Positions 1 to 9,295 of a stretch of DNA of 21,399 nt are shown piece after piece. Position numbers and translations under genes: made by a program. This DNA comes from DASWHX01 sp036397995 (GTDB taxonomy: Bacteria > Bacteroidota > Bacteroidia > Cytophagales > Cyclobacteriaceae). Every line of letters starts with the position of its first letter. Position 1 is the first letter of the stretch. Under the pieces are notes generated by a model. It did not search any database, was not told the DNA's origin, and saw nothing but the letters and a program-made list of their open reading frames with translations. Where the stretch lies: positions 1 through 21,399 of the forward strand of contig DASWHX010000204.1 of assembly GCA_036397995.1 (NCBI GenBank), given 5' to 3'.

Positions 1-1
1 A

Positions 2-289
2 ATTGTGACGAAGTCTGAGAAGCCCGTTCTTGTTGATTTCTGGGCAGAGTGGTGTGGTCCTTGCAAAATGATTCATCCCGTTGTTGAGGAGCTTGCCGCG
101 GATTACGAAGGAATGGCGGTTATCGGCAAGGTTGACGTTGATAACAATCCCAATGTGTCTTTCAAATATGGTGTTCGATCCATACCTACACTGCTGGTTT
201 TTAAGAATGGGCAGGTGGTGGATAAGCAGGTTGGCGCCGTTCCCAAAGGCGTATTATCTCAAAAGCTTGATGCACAGCTGGCATCGTAG
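2..289 (+). CDS. trxA: Thioredoxin, 5'-truncated by window edge
   Basis: Thiol-disulfide oxidoreductase of the cytoplasm that reduces protein disulfides and is recycled by thioredoxin reductase. The active site WCGPC follows the usual VDFWAEWCGPCK context, and the cis-proline loop is seen as RSIPT further on. The reading frame is open to the left edge. A GTG at position 5 could start translation, but the first beta strand and helix of a roughly 105-residue thioredoxin would then be missing, so the true start is more likely outside the window. About 95 residues are visible. The C-terminal end (DAQLAS) matches a complete thioredoxin fold. It converges with addB, with 82 bp between the stop codons and no clear terminator. 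Confidence 0.93.
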   Translation: MVTKSEKPVLVDFWAEWCGPCKMIHPVVEELAADYEGMAVIGKVDVDNNPNVSFKYGVRSIPTLLVFKNGQVVDKQVGAVPKGVLSQKLDAQLAS

Positions 290-371
290 TTATACCTAAC
301 ATTTTCCTTCAAGCCATGTCATTTGATATCGCCTGTGACTTTTTCAGCAGAAACGGGAATGACTACAAAAA

Positions 372-3218
372 CTAATTCTTCCTGCAAATACTTCTATACG
401 AACAGTACTCACATTTCTTGTGATCATCGGTTTCTACAAAGGGAATTTCTTCATTGAAGATCTCTGAAATTAGATTTTCAAGTCGTGATTCATAAACATC
501 CAGTAACTTTGGATCGATGGTGGTTCCATTGCGCAAGTATTGGATTCCCTGATTCACAGATTTTAATCCGAAAATGCCGGCCGTAACATTTTCTCCGGGG
601 CGCGATTTGTAAAACAGGTATGCGTAATAATATGCCTGAAAGCCTGATTTATATTTCGAGTTGGTAAAATAATCCTCCAGGTACTCATCAAAGTTATGAT
701 GTTGCCTTTTCGTTCGGGGTAATAAATCTACTTTGCCGGTTTTGTAATCTATTATCCTAAAAGTGTTTTTTAAAGGGAGATAATCCAGCCGGTCAAGGTT
801 ACCACCAATGTAAACTTTTCTGCCACCCAGCTCCAATTCTTTATTCAATGAATCTGTTTCCAAAGAAATAATCTTAATTGGTGCCTCCAATGCATCCTGT
901 TCCAGCGCCTTTTCGATCACTTTTTCAATAATATCCCGATTCAGTAAATTTTTCCCTTCCAGCTCCTTTTCCACGCTGTACTTATTTTCCGCGTATGCTT
1001 CCGCTACTTTTTCTGAAATGATACTCCCAGACAGAATCCCCTTTATTTCACCGGAATTGATCTCCCTGCCTTCCCATGGCTTATAAATTTTTTCCAGTGC
1101 ATTATGTACTATGTTTCCAAATTCCCGAGGATCCATATCTTCATTAAACTCTTCCAGCTCCGGCATCCTCGCAACATGTTTAAAATAAAATCGGAGCGAA
1201 CATTCTATGTAAGTAGTTAACGTGGTAGGACTCAGCCGCCTGGGTTTCTCATTTCCATTCACCACAAACTGGTTCATGTCGGTCAGAATTTCCCTGGTCT
1301 TGGGAATTTTGATAATGGGATAATCCTTACGAGAAGATATTACCGGCGAAATTATTCGCTCGTGGATTGTAATATTTTCAAATGGCTTCAGCTCTTTTTT
1401 TATCTGTCTCAAAAATCGACTTTTCTCTCCTGAACCATCTACTGCCACTTCAGTATTATAAAAAAGAAAAATCTTTTTACCCCGCTGCAACAGCCGCTTG
1501 AAATGATAAGAATAAATAGCATCAAGTTCTTCAAAGGTTGGCATTTTAAAAGCCTTCCGGATTGCATAAGGTATATAAGTTGTTTTTGTTTTTCCGGATG
1601 GAATAATTCCTTCATTCAGGGAAAGCATAAATAAGTTGTCAAAATCAAGAGCGCGAGTCTCCAGAAACCCCATAAGTTGCACGCCTTTCAATGGCTCGCC
1701 TGAAAAAGGAATTCTCACCGAAATCATGATTTCACGAATAAGCTTGAGTAATAATTCAGGTTGCGGATTGAGCGAGTTGGAGTCTAATGTCTCCCTTAAC
1801 CTGACCAGATTTTTCACCAAATGATAAGTGAATTCCTCTTCCATTGATTTTTCGCCTCTTGTCAAAATCAATGAGATCTTGATCAGGAGATCCTGCAAAT
1901 TCTGCAAAACCGACATACCGGATTTCTCAGATCTCAGAGCTGTTTCTATCAATTTATTTTTCAGGAAGGGTTGGATTTCAGACATTCGCAATCTGCTTCG
2001 CTTTATTTCCTGAATTTCCAATAAACGATCTTTCTTTCCTTCATACAAGGCTTTAATCAACGGATTGCCAAGGAATATCAATAACTCTTTTCTATTGAAA
2101 ACGTAATCATTCTTTGAATCCTGATTTTCTTTCCAAAGTGAAACAAAGCTTTCGGCTAATGAATACCATGAGGTTGAATTCAAGGGATAACCCATGGTTA
2201 CGTTGATTGATTCTATGTTCTCCGGAAATGCATAAAGCACCGGGAAAAGAAGTTTTTCATCCCCCAAAACAATGGCCGTCCTCACTTCATTGATTTTATC
2301 CGAAGTTATCTTTTCTAACTCGTTTGCGGCAAGCTTCCCTTGTCCCACAAGCTCAGGCGTACCAATAATATGGATTTGCTTTTCTTCAAGAGACACGTCC
2401 GTATTTATCCAGATTGATTCCTTTTGTTTCCACTTCTTTTTATAGCGTTTAAGAAATTTTCCGGCATCGTCAGCATCATTTATATAAAATTCAGAAGTAT
2501 CCCAATACACTTTGCCCTTACCATTAATTAGTAGTGCATCAAAGATCACCTCTTCACTGGCGGACAAAGCATTGAAGCCGCAAAGAATGACTTGCTTGTA
2601 AGGTGTAACTCTACCGGCCTTTAAATCCTCTGCAAGTTTCCGGTAGAGGAATCCCTGGTATGCTAAACCTTTTTTAGCCAGGTGTTCCTGAAAATTATGC
2701 TGCACTTTACTGATAATCCCCCATGTTTTGATAAACATGGCCATCAATTGAGTTTTGTCTTGCACCTGGACTACCTTATTAAAGGCTTCCATCGCGTTTT
2801 TCGTCTCTTCATTGTCACCAAACAAAACTTCGAGTTCCTGGTATTCCCGGATATTGCGGTACAATTTGTCCGTATTAACCATATAACGGTCAGCTTCATC
2901 GAAGTCCTTCAGCAATATCTGACCCCAGTTAAAAAATTTATCCAGCACAACTTCAGGATCATGCTTTTTATAGACCGTGAACAATTCCAGCACCAGCGTA
3001 ATTTCATCCGAAGGGACTTGAGTTGAACAAGCATTGATAAACTCTTCAATGCTTAAGATCGATGGTCCCCAGAAAACTTTTCCGGAAAACTTATCAGCTA
3101 ACAGACTTCGAAAATAAAGACTTGCCCTTTTGGTTGGAAACACAAAACACAAATCACGCATTTCATCAGGCGACTTCAACTCAATATCATCCGCGATATG
3201 TTCCAGAAATGTTTTCAT
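372..3218 (-). CDS. addB: AddB-like PD-(D/E)XK nuclease subunit with Fe-S cluster
   Basis: Second subunit of an AddAB-type helicase-nuclease that unwinds and degrades DNA ends at double-strand breaks in the cytoplasm. The N-terminal part (to about residue 640) resembles the inactive helicase-like body of AddB (early VFPTKRASLYF; later GFLETRALDFDNLFML and LNEGIIPSGK). The C-terminal nuclease domain has D809 in a GGNLDRLD motif and D824-Y-K826 (IIDYKTGK). Four cysteines fit the AddB iron-sulfur staple: C673, then C936, C939 and C945 (CX2CX5C at the extreme C-terminus), the same spacing as Bacillus AddB. The start is the ATG inside the 4-bp ATGA overlap with the upstream addA stop, with a strong Shine-Dalgarno sequence before it. 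At 948 residues it is shorter than Bacillus AddB but reasonable for Bacteroidota. The family is clear; the exact substrate polarity of this nuclease is inferred. Confidence 0.88.
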   Translation of the reverse strand: MKTFLEHIADDIELKSPDEMRDLCFVFPTKRASLYFRSLLADKFSGKVFWGPSILSIEEFINACSTQVPSDEITLVLELFTVYKKHDPEVVLDKFFNWGQILLKDFDEADRYMVNTDKLYRNIREYQELEVLFGDNEETKNAMEAFNKVVQVQDKTQLMAMFIKTWGIISKVQHNFQEHLAKKGLAYQGFLYRKLAEDLKAGRVTPYKQVILCGFNALSASEEVIFDALLINGKGKVYWDTSEFYINDADDAGKFLKRYKKKWKQKESIWINTDVSLEEKQIHIIGTPELVGQGKLAANELEKITSDKINEVRTAIVLGDEKLLFPVLYAFPENIESINVTMGYPLNSTSWYSLAESFVSLWKENQDSKNDYVFNRKELLIFLGNPLIKALYEGKKDRLLEIQEIKRSRLRMSEIQPFLKNKLIETALRSEKSGMSVLQNLQDLLIKISLILTRGEKSMEEEFTYHLVKNLVRLRETLDSNSLNPQPELLLKLIREIMISVRIPFSGEPLKGVQLMGFLETRALDFDNLFMLSLNEGIIPSGKTKTTYIPYAIRKAFKMPTFEELDAIYSYHFKRLLQRGKKIFLFYNTEVAVDGSGEKSRFLRQIKKELKPFENITIHERIISPVISSRKDYPIIKIPKTREILTDMNQFVVNGNEKPRRLSPTTLTTYIECSLRFYFKHVARMPELEEFNEDMDPREFGNIVHNALEKIYKPWEGREINSGEIKGILSGSIISEKVAEAYAENKYSVEKELEGKNLLNRDIIEKVIEKALEQDALEAPIKIISLETDSLNKELELGGRKVYIGGNLDRLDYLPLKNTFRIIDYKTGKVDLLPRTKRQHHNFDEYLEDYFTNSKYKSGFQAYYYAYLFYKSRPGENVTAGIFGLKSVNQGIQYLRNGTTIDPKLLDVYESRLENLISEIFNEEIPFVETDDHKKCEYCSYRSICRKN

Positions 3219-6200
3219 TTTTTCACCTCCACAATTTCAAATTCATCAAGGTAAATCAACAGGCATTTTTCTATTTGCAGTCCCATTGCTGTCAGGATAT
3301 CAGCATAATTCAGGATTTGTTTTTCATGTGCTGCACTTCGTTTTTCACGCTTGTAGTCTATTAAAATAGCTTTGTTGTCTTTCACTAAAACAAGATCCGG
3401 TTTAAAGATTTCACCCCTGCTAAATATCTCATGTTCTTTGATGGGTATCCATCCTGTTTCCATCCATTTACCTATTTCGCTTTTTAAAAGAATTTCAGAA
3501 ACTTTTCCAGCAATGTTTTTCTTTTCATTTCTGCGGAGTAATCCTTGTGCTTCCAACCGGTCCAAAGTTCTTACAACATCACCTTCAGATGAAACTAATT
3601 CCATTGCGGCGTGGACAACAATACCCTCCCTGATTTTCTTTGCGGTTGTGTTATCAAAAAGCAGAAAGAATTTTTGAGAATCTTTTCTGATGGTAACCTT
3701 TTCCGAATAATGCCGGGAAGGAAATTTAGTAATATGTTCAATTAAGGACTCATCCGGTTTGATTTTCTTTTTTGAAGGTGATCCTAAGATGAATTGATTA
3801 TTTTCCAAGTCAAAATCCGACTGGAAAGGAAATTCCCGATCAGTGAAAACTCCATAAATAAGCCTGTGCAGATTCCCATAAGGATTTTCAGGTTTCTTAT
3901 TTATATTGGTGAAGATATATAAGCGATCTTCTGCCCTGGTGAATGCTACATAGGCTACATTGAGACGGTCCACGATTCCTTCCATTAGTTCCTTTTTGTA
4001 CGCAGATGCAAATTCAGAATCGATCAGGTTATCACTGAACCGAAGTGGCAACAAATTATATTCCTGAAACTTTGGCGGCAATTCGGAAGTCCAGAAAATG
4101 GTATCTTTCCAGGTGCGCATTTCAAACCGATCTCCGGCAAAGGGTACAATTACTATATTACGCTGCAGGCCCTTAGCCTGGTGTATGGTTGTAATTTCTA
4201 CGGCATCTGTTTCGGAGGGAACTTTAACTCCCAAATCGTTAAATTTATCCTTGCGCGTAATCTTTTTATTCCACCAGTTGAAAAAAGATTCGATGCTGAT
4301 AATACCACGGCTGGCCAGTCTTAAGCAGATATCCTGAAACTTTTGTACAAAAGCATCAGGTGGATCATTCAATTTAAAAATAATCACTAACTCCTCCACC
4401 AATTCATATAAAGGAAGTTGTTTTAAACTGGCTGCGGTTTCAATTAATTCCTTTGGTATTGTTTTGTTGAAAAATTCATGCTGGTTTTCTCTTGAATAAA
4501 TGTCATGATCAAAAATTCTTTCTCTGCCTTCACAAATTTCGAGATGATGGTGAAGGATTGCCGCTTTGGAAACAATATCCCCGGGATTGTCCAGCCAATT
4601 CAAAATGCTGAGAATCATTTTCACTTTCTGATTATTTTCCACCAACAGTGAATTTTCGGTAATTACCGGAATATTGGCGCCCGAGAGATGATCAGCGAGT
4701 TCATTCGCCAACCTGCCGACATCAACAAGAATCAAAATATCCTTATACTGAAATCCATCCTGCAAGCATTCTGAAATGGTATCCACTACTTTCACTTTGG
4801 CGGCCTCATGCCAATGCTTTTCATACTCGTCCGGTTTTTCGAGGAAATTTACCTGCACATAACCTTCATCATCTCTGAAGCTTTTTTGTTTCACATGCTG
4901 ATAAGCCTGTGTAATCAAATAGTCATCGGGATTCACCTCAGGATGTAGCTGCAAAATTTTCCGGGCTATTTCAAAAAATGAATTGTTAAATTCAACGATA
5001 TTTTTTGCGCTCCGGTAATTTATGTTGAGCGGTGTTTCATCAATCTTACCATATTGATCGAGTTGTTTTTTAACATCAGACAAAATCAAATGCAAATTCC
5101 CGCCACGCCAGCGATAAATGGATTGTTTAACATCCCCTGCCAGGTAAACCTTGTAACCATTGCTTAGAGAATTAATTACAAGAGGTTTTAAATTGATCCA
5201 CTGAAAATTGCTGGTATCCTGGAACTCATCAATCAGAAGATGTTTGTATCGACTCCCTAACTTTTCATAAATAAAGGGGGCGTCATTTTCGCCGATTACC
5301 TGACGCAGCATGCTTCCGATATCTGAGAGTAACAAGAGATTATTTTCAAGTTTATACTTTTGGAGATTTTTATTCATTTCCCCCATTAAACCATAGGAAT
5401 AAATGTTCTTGAGCAATTCATTAGCGGTAATAAAAGCGGTGTTAAATTTTGAATAGTGTTCTGCTAACTGTTTTCCGATTTCATCCAGGCCTCCATCGAC
5501 CAGTTGTTTAATCCGCGCGCGTTTCCTTGAAGATTGTGAAAACCAATCCTGATAACCATTGCAGGTTTCTATGAATGTATCCGTTAATTTAAAATCCCCG
5601 TCCAGAATCTTGATGAATCCATTGGCTACGCTGCGGGATCCACCTTTCAGATCAATAATTTCCAAATCAAAGTCTGAAATTAGATCCACTGCTCTTTTTG
5701 ACAGAGCTTTCAAATCACGAGTATAACTTTCCTTAATGAAAACTAACCCATCAGCCAATTTCTTTAATTGTTGAATGTCAATTTTCTTTCCTGCATCATC
5801 AAAATTCTCGCGAAACTTTTCCTGAAATAATTCCATTCCCAATTCCAACAGGCTGTATTCGATATACCAACCTTTATCCTCGTCCAACCTGCTCAACGCA
5901 AATTCCTTCAGCCAATTCCGAGTTTCTTTATTTGTGTGAATTTCTCCAAATAGTCTTTCGATTGCGTTCTCTACGGCGCGTTCATTATCCACATCAATAT
6001 CATACTTTACAGGTTGTTTTAATTCGTAGGCAAGAGCTCTCACTACCCGGGTAAAAAAATGATCAATAGTAGAAACATCAAAATGCGAATAATTGTAAAG
6101 TATTTTAGTGAGCGCTTCAGCAGCTCGCTTCTCAATAGGCAAATGATCCTGCAATTCCGACTTGAAATCGTCTTCAATCGCTTTACGCATTTCACTTTTA

Positions 6201-6454
6201 TTACCGGCAGCCAGTTCTTCCAATACATCAAGAATCCGGTCCTTCATTTCTTTGGTAGCCGCATTAGTGAAAGTGACCGCCAGCACATGTGAAAAATTAG
6301 AGGGATCTTTCAGGATTATTTTCAAATACTCTTTGACAAGCGTAAATGTTTTTCCCGAACCGGCAGAAGATTGAAAGATGGTAAGTTTTCCTCCTTCCGG
6401 ATGAGCTTTCATGCGCATTGAAAATAAATCAAGCTGTGAAGGAGTTTTTTTCAT
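3215..6454 (-). CDS. addA: AddA-like UvrD/Rep-family helicase-nuclease
   Basis: Superfamily 1 ATP-dependent helicase fused to a RecB-type nuclease, the motor subunit of the AddAB end-processing complex. Visible motifs in order: Walker A SSAGSGKT (K35), Walker B-like LIDEFQDTS (D409-E410), GDVKQSIYRWRGGN, NINYRSAKN, ITTIHQAKGLQ, and VAYVAFTRAEDRLY. A C-terminal nuclease follows, with H948 (GIVVHAAMELV), D1020 (KPDLVLV) and D1033-Y-K1035 (LIDYKREK), a complete PD-(D/E)XK set. At 1079 residues it is of normal size for the Bacteroidota form. The gene leads addB with a 4-bp ATGA overlap, so the two are almost certainly co-translated. It diverges from ligD across 167 bp that presumably holds both promoters. 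Alternative annotation is the generic 'UvrD-helicase domain-containing protein'; the addA assignment rests on its fused nuclease and its addB partner. Confidence 0.9.
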   Translation of the reverse strand: MKKTPSQLDLFSMRMKAHPEGGKLTIFQSSAGSGKTFTLVKEYLKIILKDPSNFSHVLAVTFTNAATKEMKDRILDVLEELAAGNKSEMRKAIEDDFKSELQDHLPIEKRAAEALTKILYNYSHFDVSTIDHFFTRVVRALAYELKQPVKYDIDVDNERAVENAIERLFGEIHTNKETRNWLKEFALSRLDEDKGWYIEYSLLELGMELFQEKFRENFDDAGKKIDIQQLKKLADGLVFIKESYTRDLKALSKRAVDLISDFDLEIIDLKGGSRSVANGFIKILDGDFKLTDTFIETCNGYQDWFSQSSRKRARIKQLVDGGLDEIGKQLAEHYSKFNTAFITANELLKNIYSYGLMGEMNKNLQKYKLENNLLLLSDIGSMLRQVIGENDAPFIYEKLGSRYKHLLIDEFQDTSNFQWINLKPLVINSLSNGYKVYLAGDVKQSIYRWRGGNLHLILSDVKKQLDQYGKIDETPLNINYRSAKNIVEFNNSFFEIARKILQLHPEVNPDDYLITQAYQHVKQKSFRDDEGYVQVNFLEKPDEYEKHWHEAAKVKVVDTISECLQDGFQYKDILILVDVGRLANELADHLSGANIPVITENSLLVENNQKVKMILSILNWLDNPGDIVSKAAILHHHLEICEGRERIFDHDIYSRENQHEFFNKTIPKELIETAASLKQLPLYELVEELVIIFKLNDPPDAFVQKFQDICLRLASRGIISIESFFNWWNKKITRKDKFNDLGVKVPSETDAVEITTIHQAKGLQRNIVIVPFAGDRFEMRTWKDTIFWTSELPPKFQEYNLLPLRFSDNLIDSEFASAYKKELMEGIVDRLNVAYVAFTRAEDRLYIFTNINKKPENPYGNLHRLIYGVFTDREFPFQSDFDLENNQFILGSPSKKKIKPDESLIEHITKFPSRHYSEKVTIRKDSQKFFLLFDNTTAKKIREGIVVHAAMELVSSEGDVVRTLDRLEAQGLLRRNEKKNIAGKVSEILLKSEIGKWMETGWIPIKEHEIFSRGEIFKPDLVLVKDNKAILIDYKREKRSAAHEKQILNYADILTAMGLQIEKCLLIYLDEFEIVEVKK
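3224..3230 (-). promoter_or_regulatory. Strong Shine-Dalgarno for addB inside addA
   Basis: On the minus strand the sequence reads GGAGGTG, seven bases from the end of GGAGG to the addB ATG. It lies within the last codons of addA (VEVKK-stop). Such a perfect anti-SD match is not typical of Bacteroidota, where start sites often lack SD sequences. Together with the ATGA overlap it supports coupled, balanced translation of the two subunits and fixes the addB start. Confidence 0.7.
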
Positions 6455-6568
6455 AGTAAACCATTGCTAAATTATTAAAGCCGCACTCATTACAGAAATA
6501 TATTCCAACTTAATATAAACTCACAACAGAAATGGATTCAATACATTCCATGCCACAATTTTGTTTAT

Positions 6569-6576
6569 TAAATTTG
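6569..6576 (+). promoter_or_regulatory. Candidate Bacteroidota -7 element for ligD
   Basis: TAAATTTG matches the Bacteroidota -7 consensus TAnnTTTG exactly, 45 bases before the ligD ATG. I see no convincing TTG-type -33 element at the expected distance upstream, so this is only a candidate. It overlaps the first of two TTGACAA direct repeats (6574-6580 and 6594-6600). Confidence 0.3.
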
Positions 6577-6600
6577 ACAATGTGTGTCACTGGTTGACAA
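6574..6600 (+). repeat. Direct TTGACAA repeat upstream of ligD
   Basis: The heptamer TTGACAA occurs at 6574-6580 and again at 6594-6600, 20 bp apart (about two helical turns), just upstream of ligD in the divergent addA/ligD intergenic region. Two turns of spacing is what a protein binding the same DNA face would need. Chance occurrence in AT-rich DNA is also possible. Confidence 0.35.
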
Positions 6601-6621
6601 ATTCTCCCTTATTATTACCGA

Positions 6622-8940
6622 ATGGCTAAAAGTTCTACGCGGGTTGAAATTGGCAAGCGAAAATTGGAGCTCTCCAATCTAAAAAAAATCCTATACCCAA
6701 AGGACGGGATAGTAAAAGCCCAGGTGATTGAGTACTATCTGAAAATAGCGCCAACCATTTTGTCGCATATAAAAGGACGTCCTCTAACACTAGTCCGATT
6801 TCCTGATGGTATTGAAGGGGAAAGATTTTATCAAAAAAACCGGCCGGACTGGGCACCGGATTGGATTGAATATGAAACATTGGGAAAAGAAGCCAAAGAC
6901 TATATGATTGCCACGGAAGCGGCGTCATTGGTTTGGCTGGCTAACCTGGCTTGCCTGGAACTTCACCAAATGCATTCCAGAAGACCCAACTTTGATAAGC
7001 CGGATTACATGGTATTCGACATCGATCCTCCTGAAGGTTATGAATTCACCAAGGTGGTGGATTTGGCTTTGAGGCTCAGACAACACGTGGAAAGTTATGG
7101 GTATGCAACATTTCCAAAAACTACGGGGGGAAAAGGAATTCATATTTTATGTCCGGTTGAGGTAAAATACAGCTTCGATGAAGTTTTCCAAACTGCCAAG
7201 GGAATTGCAGAACCTTTTGTAAAGAAGAATGAGAAGGAAACTACCCTTCAAATCAGGAAGGAAGCAAGGAAAGGGCGAGTGCTGATAGATGTTTTCAGAA
7301 TCCGGCAAGGGCAATCCATCATTTCGCCGTACAGTATGCGCGGAGTTCCTGGCGCTCCGGTTTCCATGCCCCTCAGTTGGGAGGAAATAGAAGCAACAAA
7401 AAAATCAACCGAGTGGAATATTAATACTGCCATGGAGCGGGTATTGCAGGAGGGTGATGCCTGGGAGGGTATTAATGCGTATGCTACTTCCCTGCATACG
7501 AAGTTAAAAGGAAAGAAAATAGTGAAGAACCTTGGACCAAATTCAAAATACAAAACGCCTGAAACTTTAGAGAGTTACAAAAAGAAAAGAGATTTTAGAA
7601 AAACTCCTGAACCTGATGCCAACTATGCCGGAGGAGATGGAAACGGGTTTGTAATTCACAGGCACCATGCTTCTCATCTGCATTATGATTTACGGCTCGA
7701 ACAAGATGGCGTTTTGAAATCCTGGGCAGTGCCTCGAGGAATGCCGCCGCGGCCCGGAATCAAAAGGTTGGCAGTTGCCACAGAAGATCATCCGATGAAA
7801 TACCTTAACTGGGAAGGAACGATTCCCAAAGGACAATACGGTGGCGGTGATATGTGGATTTATAGTTTAGGAAAGTATGAGATTGTCAAAGAAAAGAAGA
7901 ATGGGTTCTACTTCAATCTATACAGTAAAGACTTGAATGGAGAATTCCGGATGCATCTGATGAAAAAGAAAGAATGGTTGCTGGAAAGAGTGAACAATCC
8001 GCAGATTAATTATTTACAAGATCCGATAGAATTCATGCTTTCCACTTCTGAAGAAGAGCCGCCGAAAGGTGACTATTTTTATGAAGTGAAATGGGATGGC
8101 ATCCGGGTAATGATCTCACTGGATGAGGGTGAGATTAGAATTAGAAGTCGAAGCCAAAGAGATATTACTGCCCAGTTTCCGGAGTTGCTAATTCCTGAAG
8201 AAGCTTTTCGTGCTACCTGCGGACTATTTGATGCGGAGATTGTTTGCCTGGATGAAAAAGGCCGGCCTGATTTCAAGAAAGTAATTCACCGGCTAATGCA
8301 ATCTACGGAGTCTGGAATCAAGAAAGGTGCGGCAAGAAATCCTGTATATTGTTATTTCTTTGATTGCCTCTACCTCGATGGTCGCCCAATTGTTAATGAG
8401 CCATTATGGCGAAGGAAAGATTGGTTGAAAGATGCCATTAAGCCCGGAACTGCGTACAGGGTAAGTGAAATTGTGGAAGAAGGGGAAGAACTTTTTGAAG
8501 CTGCAAAAAAAATGGAACTGGAAGGAATTATGTCTAAGGATCCTGAGAGCCGGTATCTGCCCGGGAAACGAAGTAATTCCTGGATAAAGATCAAGGTTAG
8601 AAATACGGTGGATTGCGTAATTGTTGGATATACGGAAGGCAAAGGAGATCGGAAAAAGTATTTTGGTGCGCTCCAAATCATCCAAATTAATAATGGAGAT
8701 CCTGTTTACCGGGGGAAAGTAGGGTCAGGTTTTGATTCTAAATTGATGAAATCAATAATGGAAGAATTGGAAAAACTAAAAAAAATAAAAAATCCAAAAA
8801 TTGAAAATCCGGTTGATCCGGCGGTTACCACATGGGTTGAGCCCAAATTATTTTGTGAGGTTCAATATGCAATGATTACCAACAATGAAACTTTCCGTGA
8901 GCCTGTATTCATCAGGATGCGTCCTGATTTGGAAGAGTAA
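6622..8940 (+). CDS. ligD: Multifunctional ATP-dependent DNA ligase D (POL-PE-LIG)
   Basis: Bacterial non-homologous end-joining enzyme that fills, trims and seals double-strand breaks together with Ku. Three domains are visible in the order polymerase, phosphoesterase, ligase. The primase-like polymerase (about 8-300) has D133 and D135 in FDIDPPEG, GGKGIHILCP, and a third acidic site in VLIDVFR. The 3'-phosphoesterase (about 325-455) has H348, H354, D356 and H390; the H348-H390 spacing of 42 equals that of the Pseudomonas PE catalytic histidines. The ligase (about 470-770) has adenylation lysine K490 in EVKWDGIRV, FDAEIVCLD, EGIMSKDP and NSWIKIK, then a complete OB-fold tail. The ATG at 6622 begins the conserved N-terminus. 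The gene diverges from addA. No Ku gene is in the window, so it must lie elsewhere or be absent. All catalytic residues look intact. Confidence 0.95.
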   Translation: MAKSSTRVEIGKRKLELSNLKKILYPKDGIVKAQVIEYYLKIAPTILSHIKGRPLTLVRFPDGIEGERFYQKNRPDWAPDWIEYETLGKEAKDYMIATEAASLVWLANLACLELHQMHSRRPNFDKPDYMVFDIDPPEGYEFTKVVDLALRLRQHVESYGYATFPKTTGGKGIHILCPVEVKYSFDEVFQTAKGIAEPFVKKNEKETTLQIRKEARKGRVLIDVFRIRQGQSIISPYSMRGVPGAPVSMPLSWEEIEATKKSTEWNINTAMERVLQEGDAWEGINAYATSLHTKLKGKKIVKNLGPNSKYKTPETLESYKKKRDFRKTPEPDANYAGGDGNGFVIHRHHASHLHYDLRLEQDGVLKSWAVPRGMPPRPGIKRLAVATEDHPMKYLNWEGTIPKGQYGGGDMWIYSLGKYEIVKEKKNGFYFNLYSKDLNGEFRMHLMKKKEWLLERVNNPQINYLQDPIEFMLSTSEEEPPKGDYFYEVKWDGIRVMISLDEGEIRIRSRSQRDITAQFPELLIPEEAFRATCGLFDAEIVCLDEKGRPDFKKVIHRLMQSTESGIKKGAARNPVYCYFFDCLYLDGRPIVNEPLWRRKDWLKDAIKPGTAYRVSEIVEEGEELFEAAKKMELEGIMSKDPESRYLPGKRSNSWIKIKVRNTVDCVIVGYTEGKGDRKKYFGALQIIQINNGDPVYRGKVGSGFDSKLMKSIMEELEKLKKIKNPKIENPVDPAVTTWVEPKLFCEVQYAMITNNETFREPVFIRMRPDLEE

Positions 8941-8980
8941 CAAAATTGTCAAAAAACATTCGACAAAGGAAACAGGAAGT

Positions 8981-9289
8981 TTAAATTTTTGCTTGCAGGA
9001 TCATTTCTTGCTTAAAGAGAGGAATAAAATAATGCCCGGGTTTCCCTTCTTTGCAGTCTGCTTCCATGATCACATCTCTAGGATCTCCGTTAAAATTTGA
9101 TTGTATCAGCTTTCTTATTACCTCCTTATCTCCTTCAGATAAGATCAAAACACTTCTTATTAATTGCGCGTGGCCCACATTGATCTTTTTTTGCAAAATT
9201 TCATTTATTAAATTCCATACAATTAAATTTTCTTCATTGCCAGGAAATAATTCATTGATTTTCTTCACGATGTCTTCAGGCAGCTTCAT
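8981..9289 (-). CDS. Uncharacterised 102-residue protein
   Basis: I do not recognise this family. The protein is small, without signal peptide or membrane segment, and looks soluble and mainly helical: charged amphipathic stretches (EDIVKKINELF, NLINEILQKK, KEVIRKLIQ) then a C-terminal part with one cysteine (ADCKEGKPGHYF). It starts six bases after the stop of the upstream Cys/His-rich gene, so the two probably form one transcript and may act together. Its end converges with ligD, leaving 40 bp without an obvious terminator. The tight operon spacing and normal amino acid composition favour a real gene. Confidence 0.55.
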   Translation of the reverse strand: MKLPEDIVKKINELFPGNEENLIVWNLINEILQKKINVGHAQLIRSVLILSEGDKEVIRKLIQSNFNGDPRDVIMEADCKEGKPGHYFIPLFKQEMILQAKI

Positions 9290-9295
9290 TCCAAA

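Noticed and set aside
5..7. GTG as the thioredoxin start
   Set aside because: Starting there would remove the first secondary-structure elements of the fold; the frame is open to the window edge, so the gene most likely begins outside.
290..371. Terminator between thioredoxin and addB
   Set aside because: Only a weak GTCA/TGAC pairing with a long loop is visible and no T tract follows.
6574..6600. TTGACA as a sigma-70 -35 box for ligD
   Set aside because: No matching -10 box lies 17 bases downstream of either copy, and Bacteroidota use a different -7/-33 promoter type.
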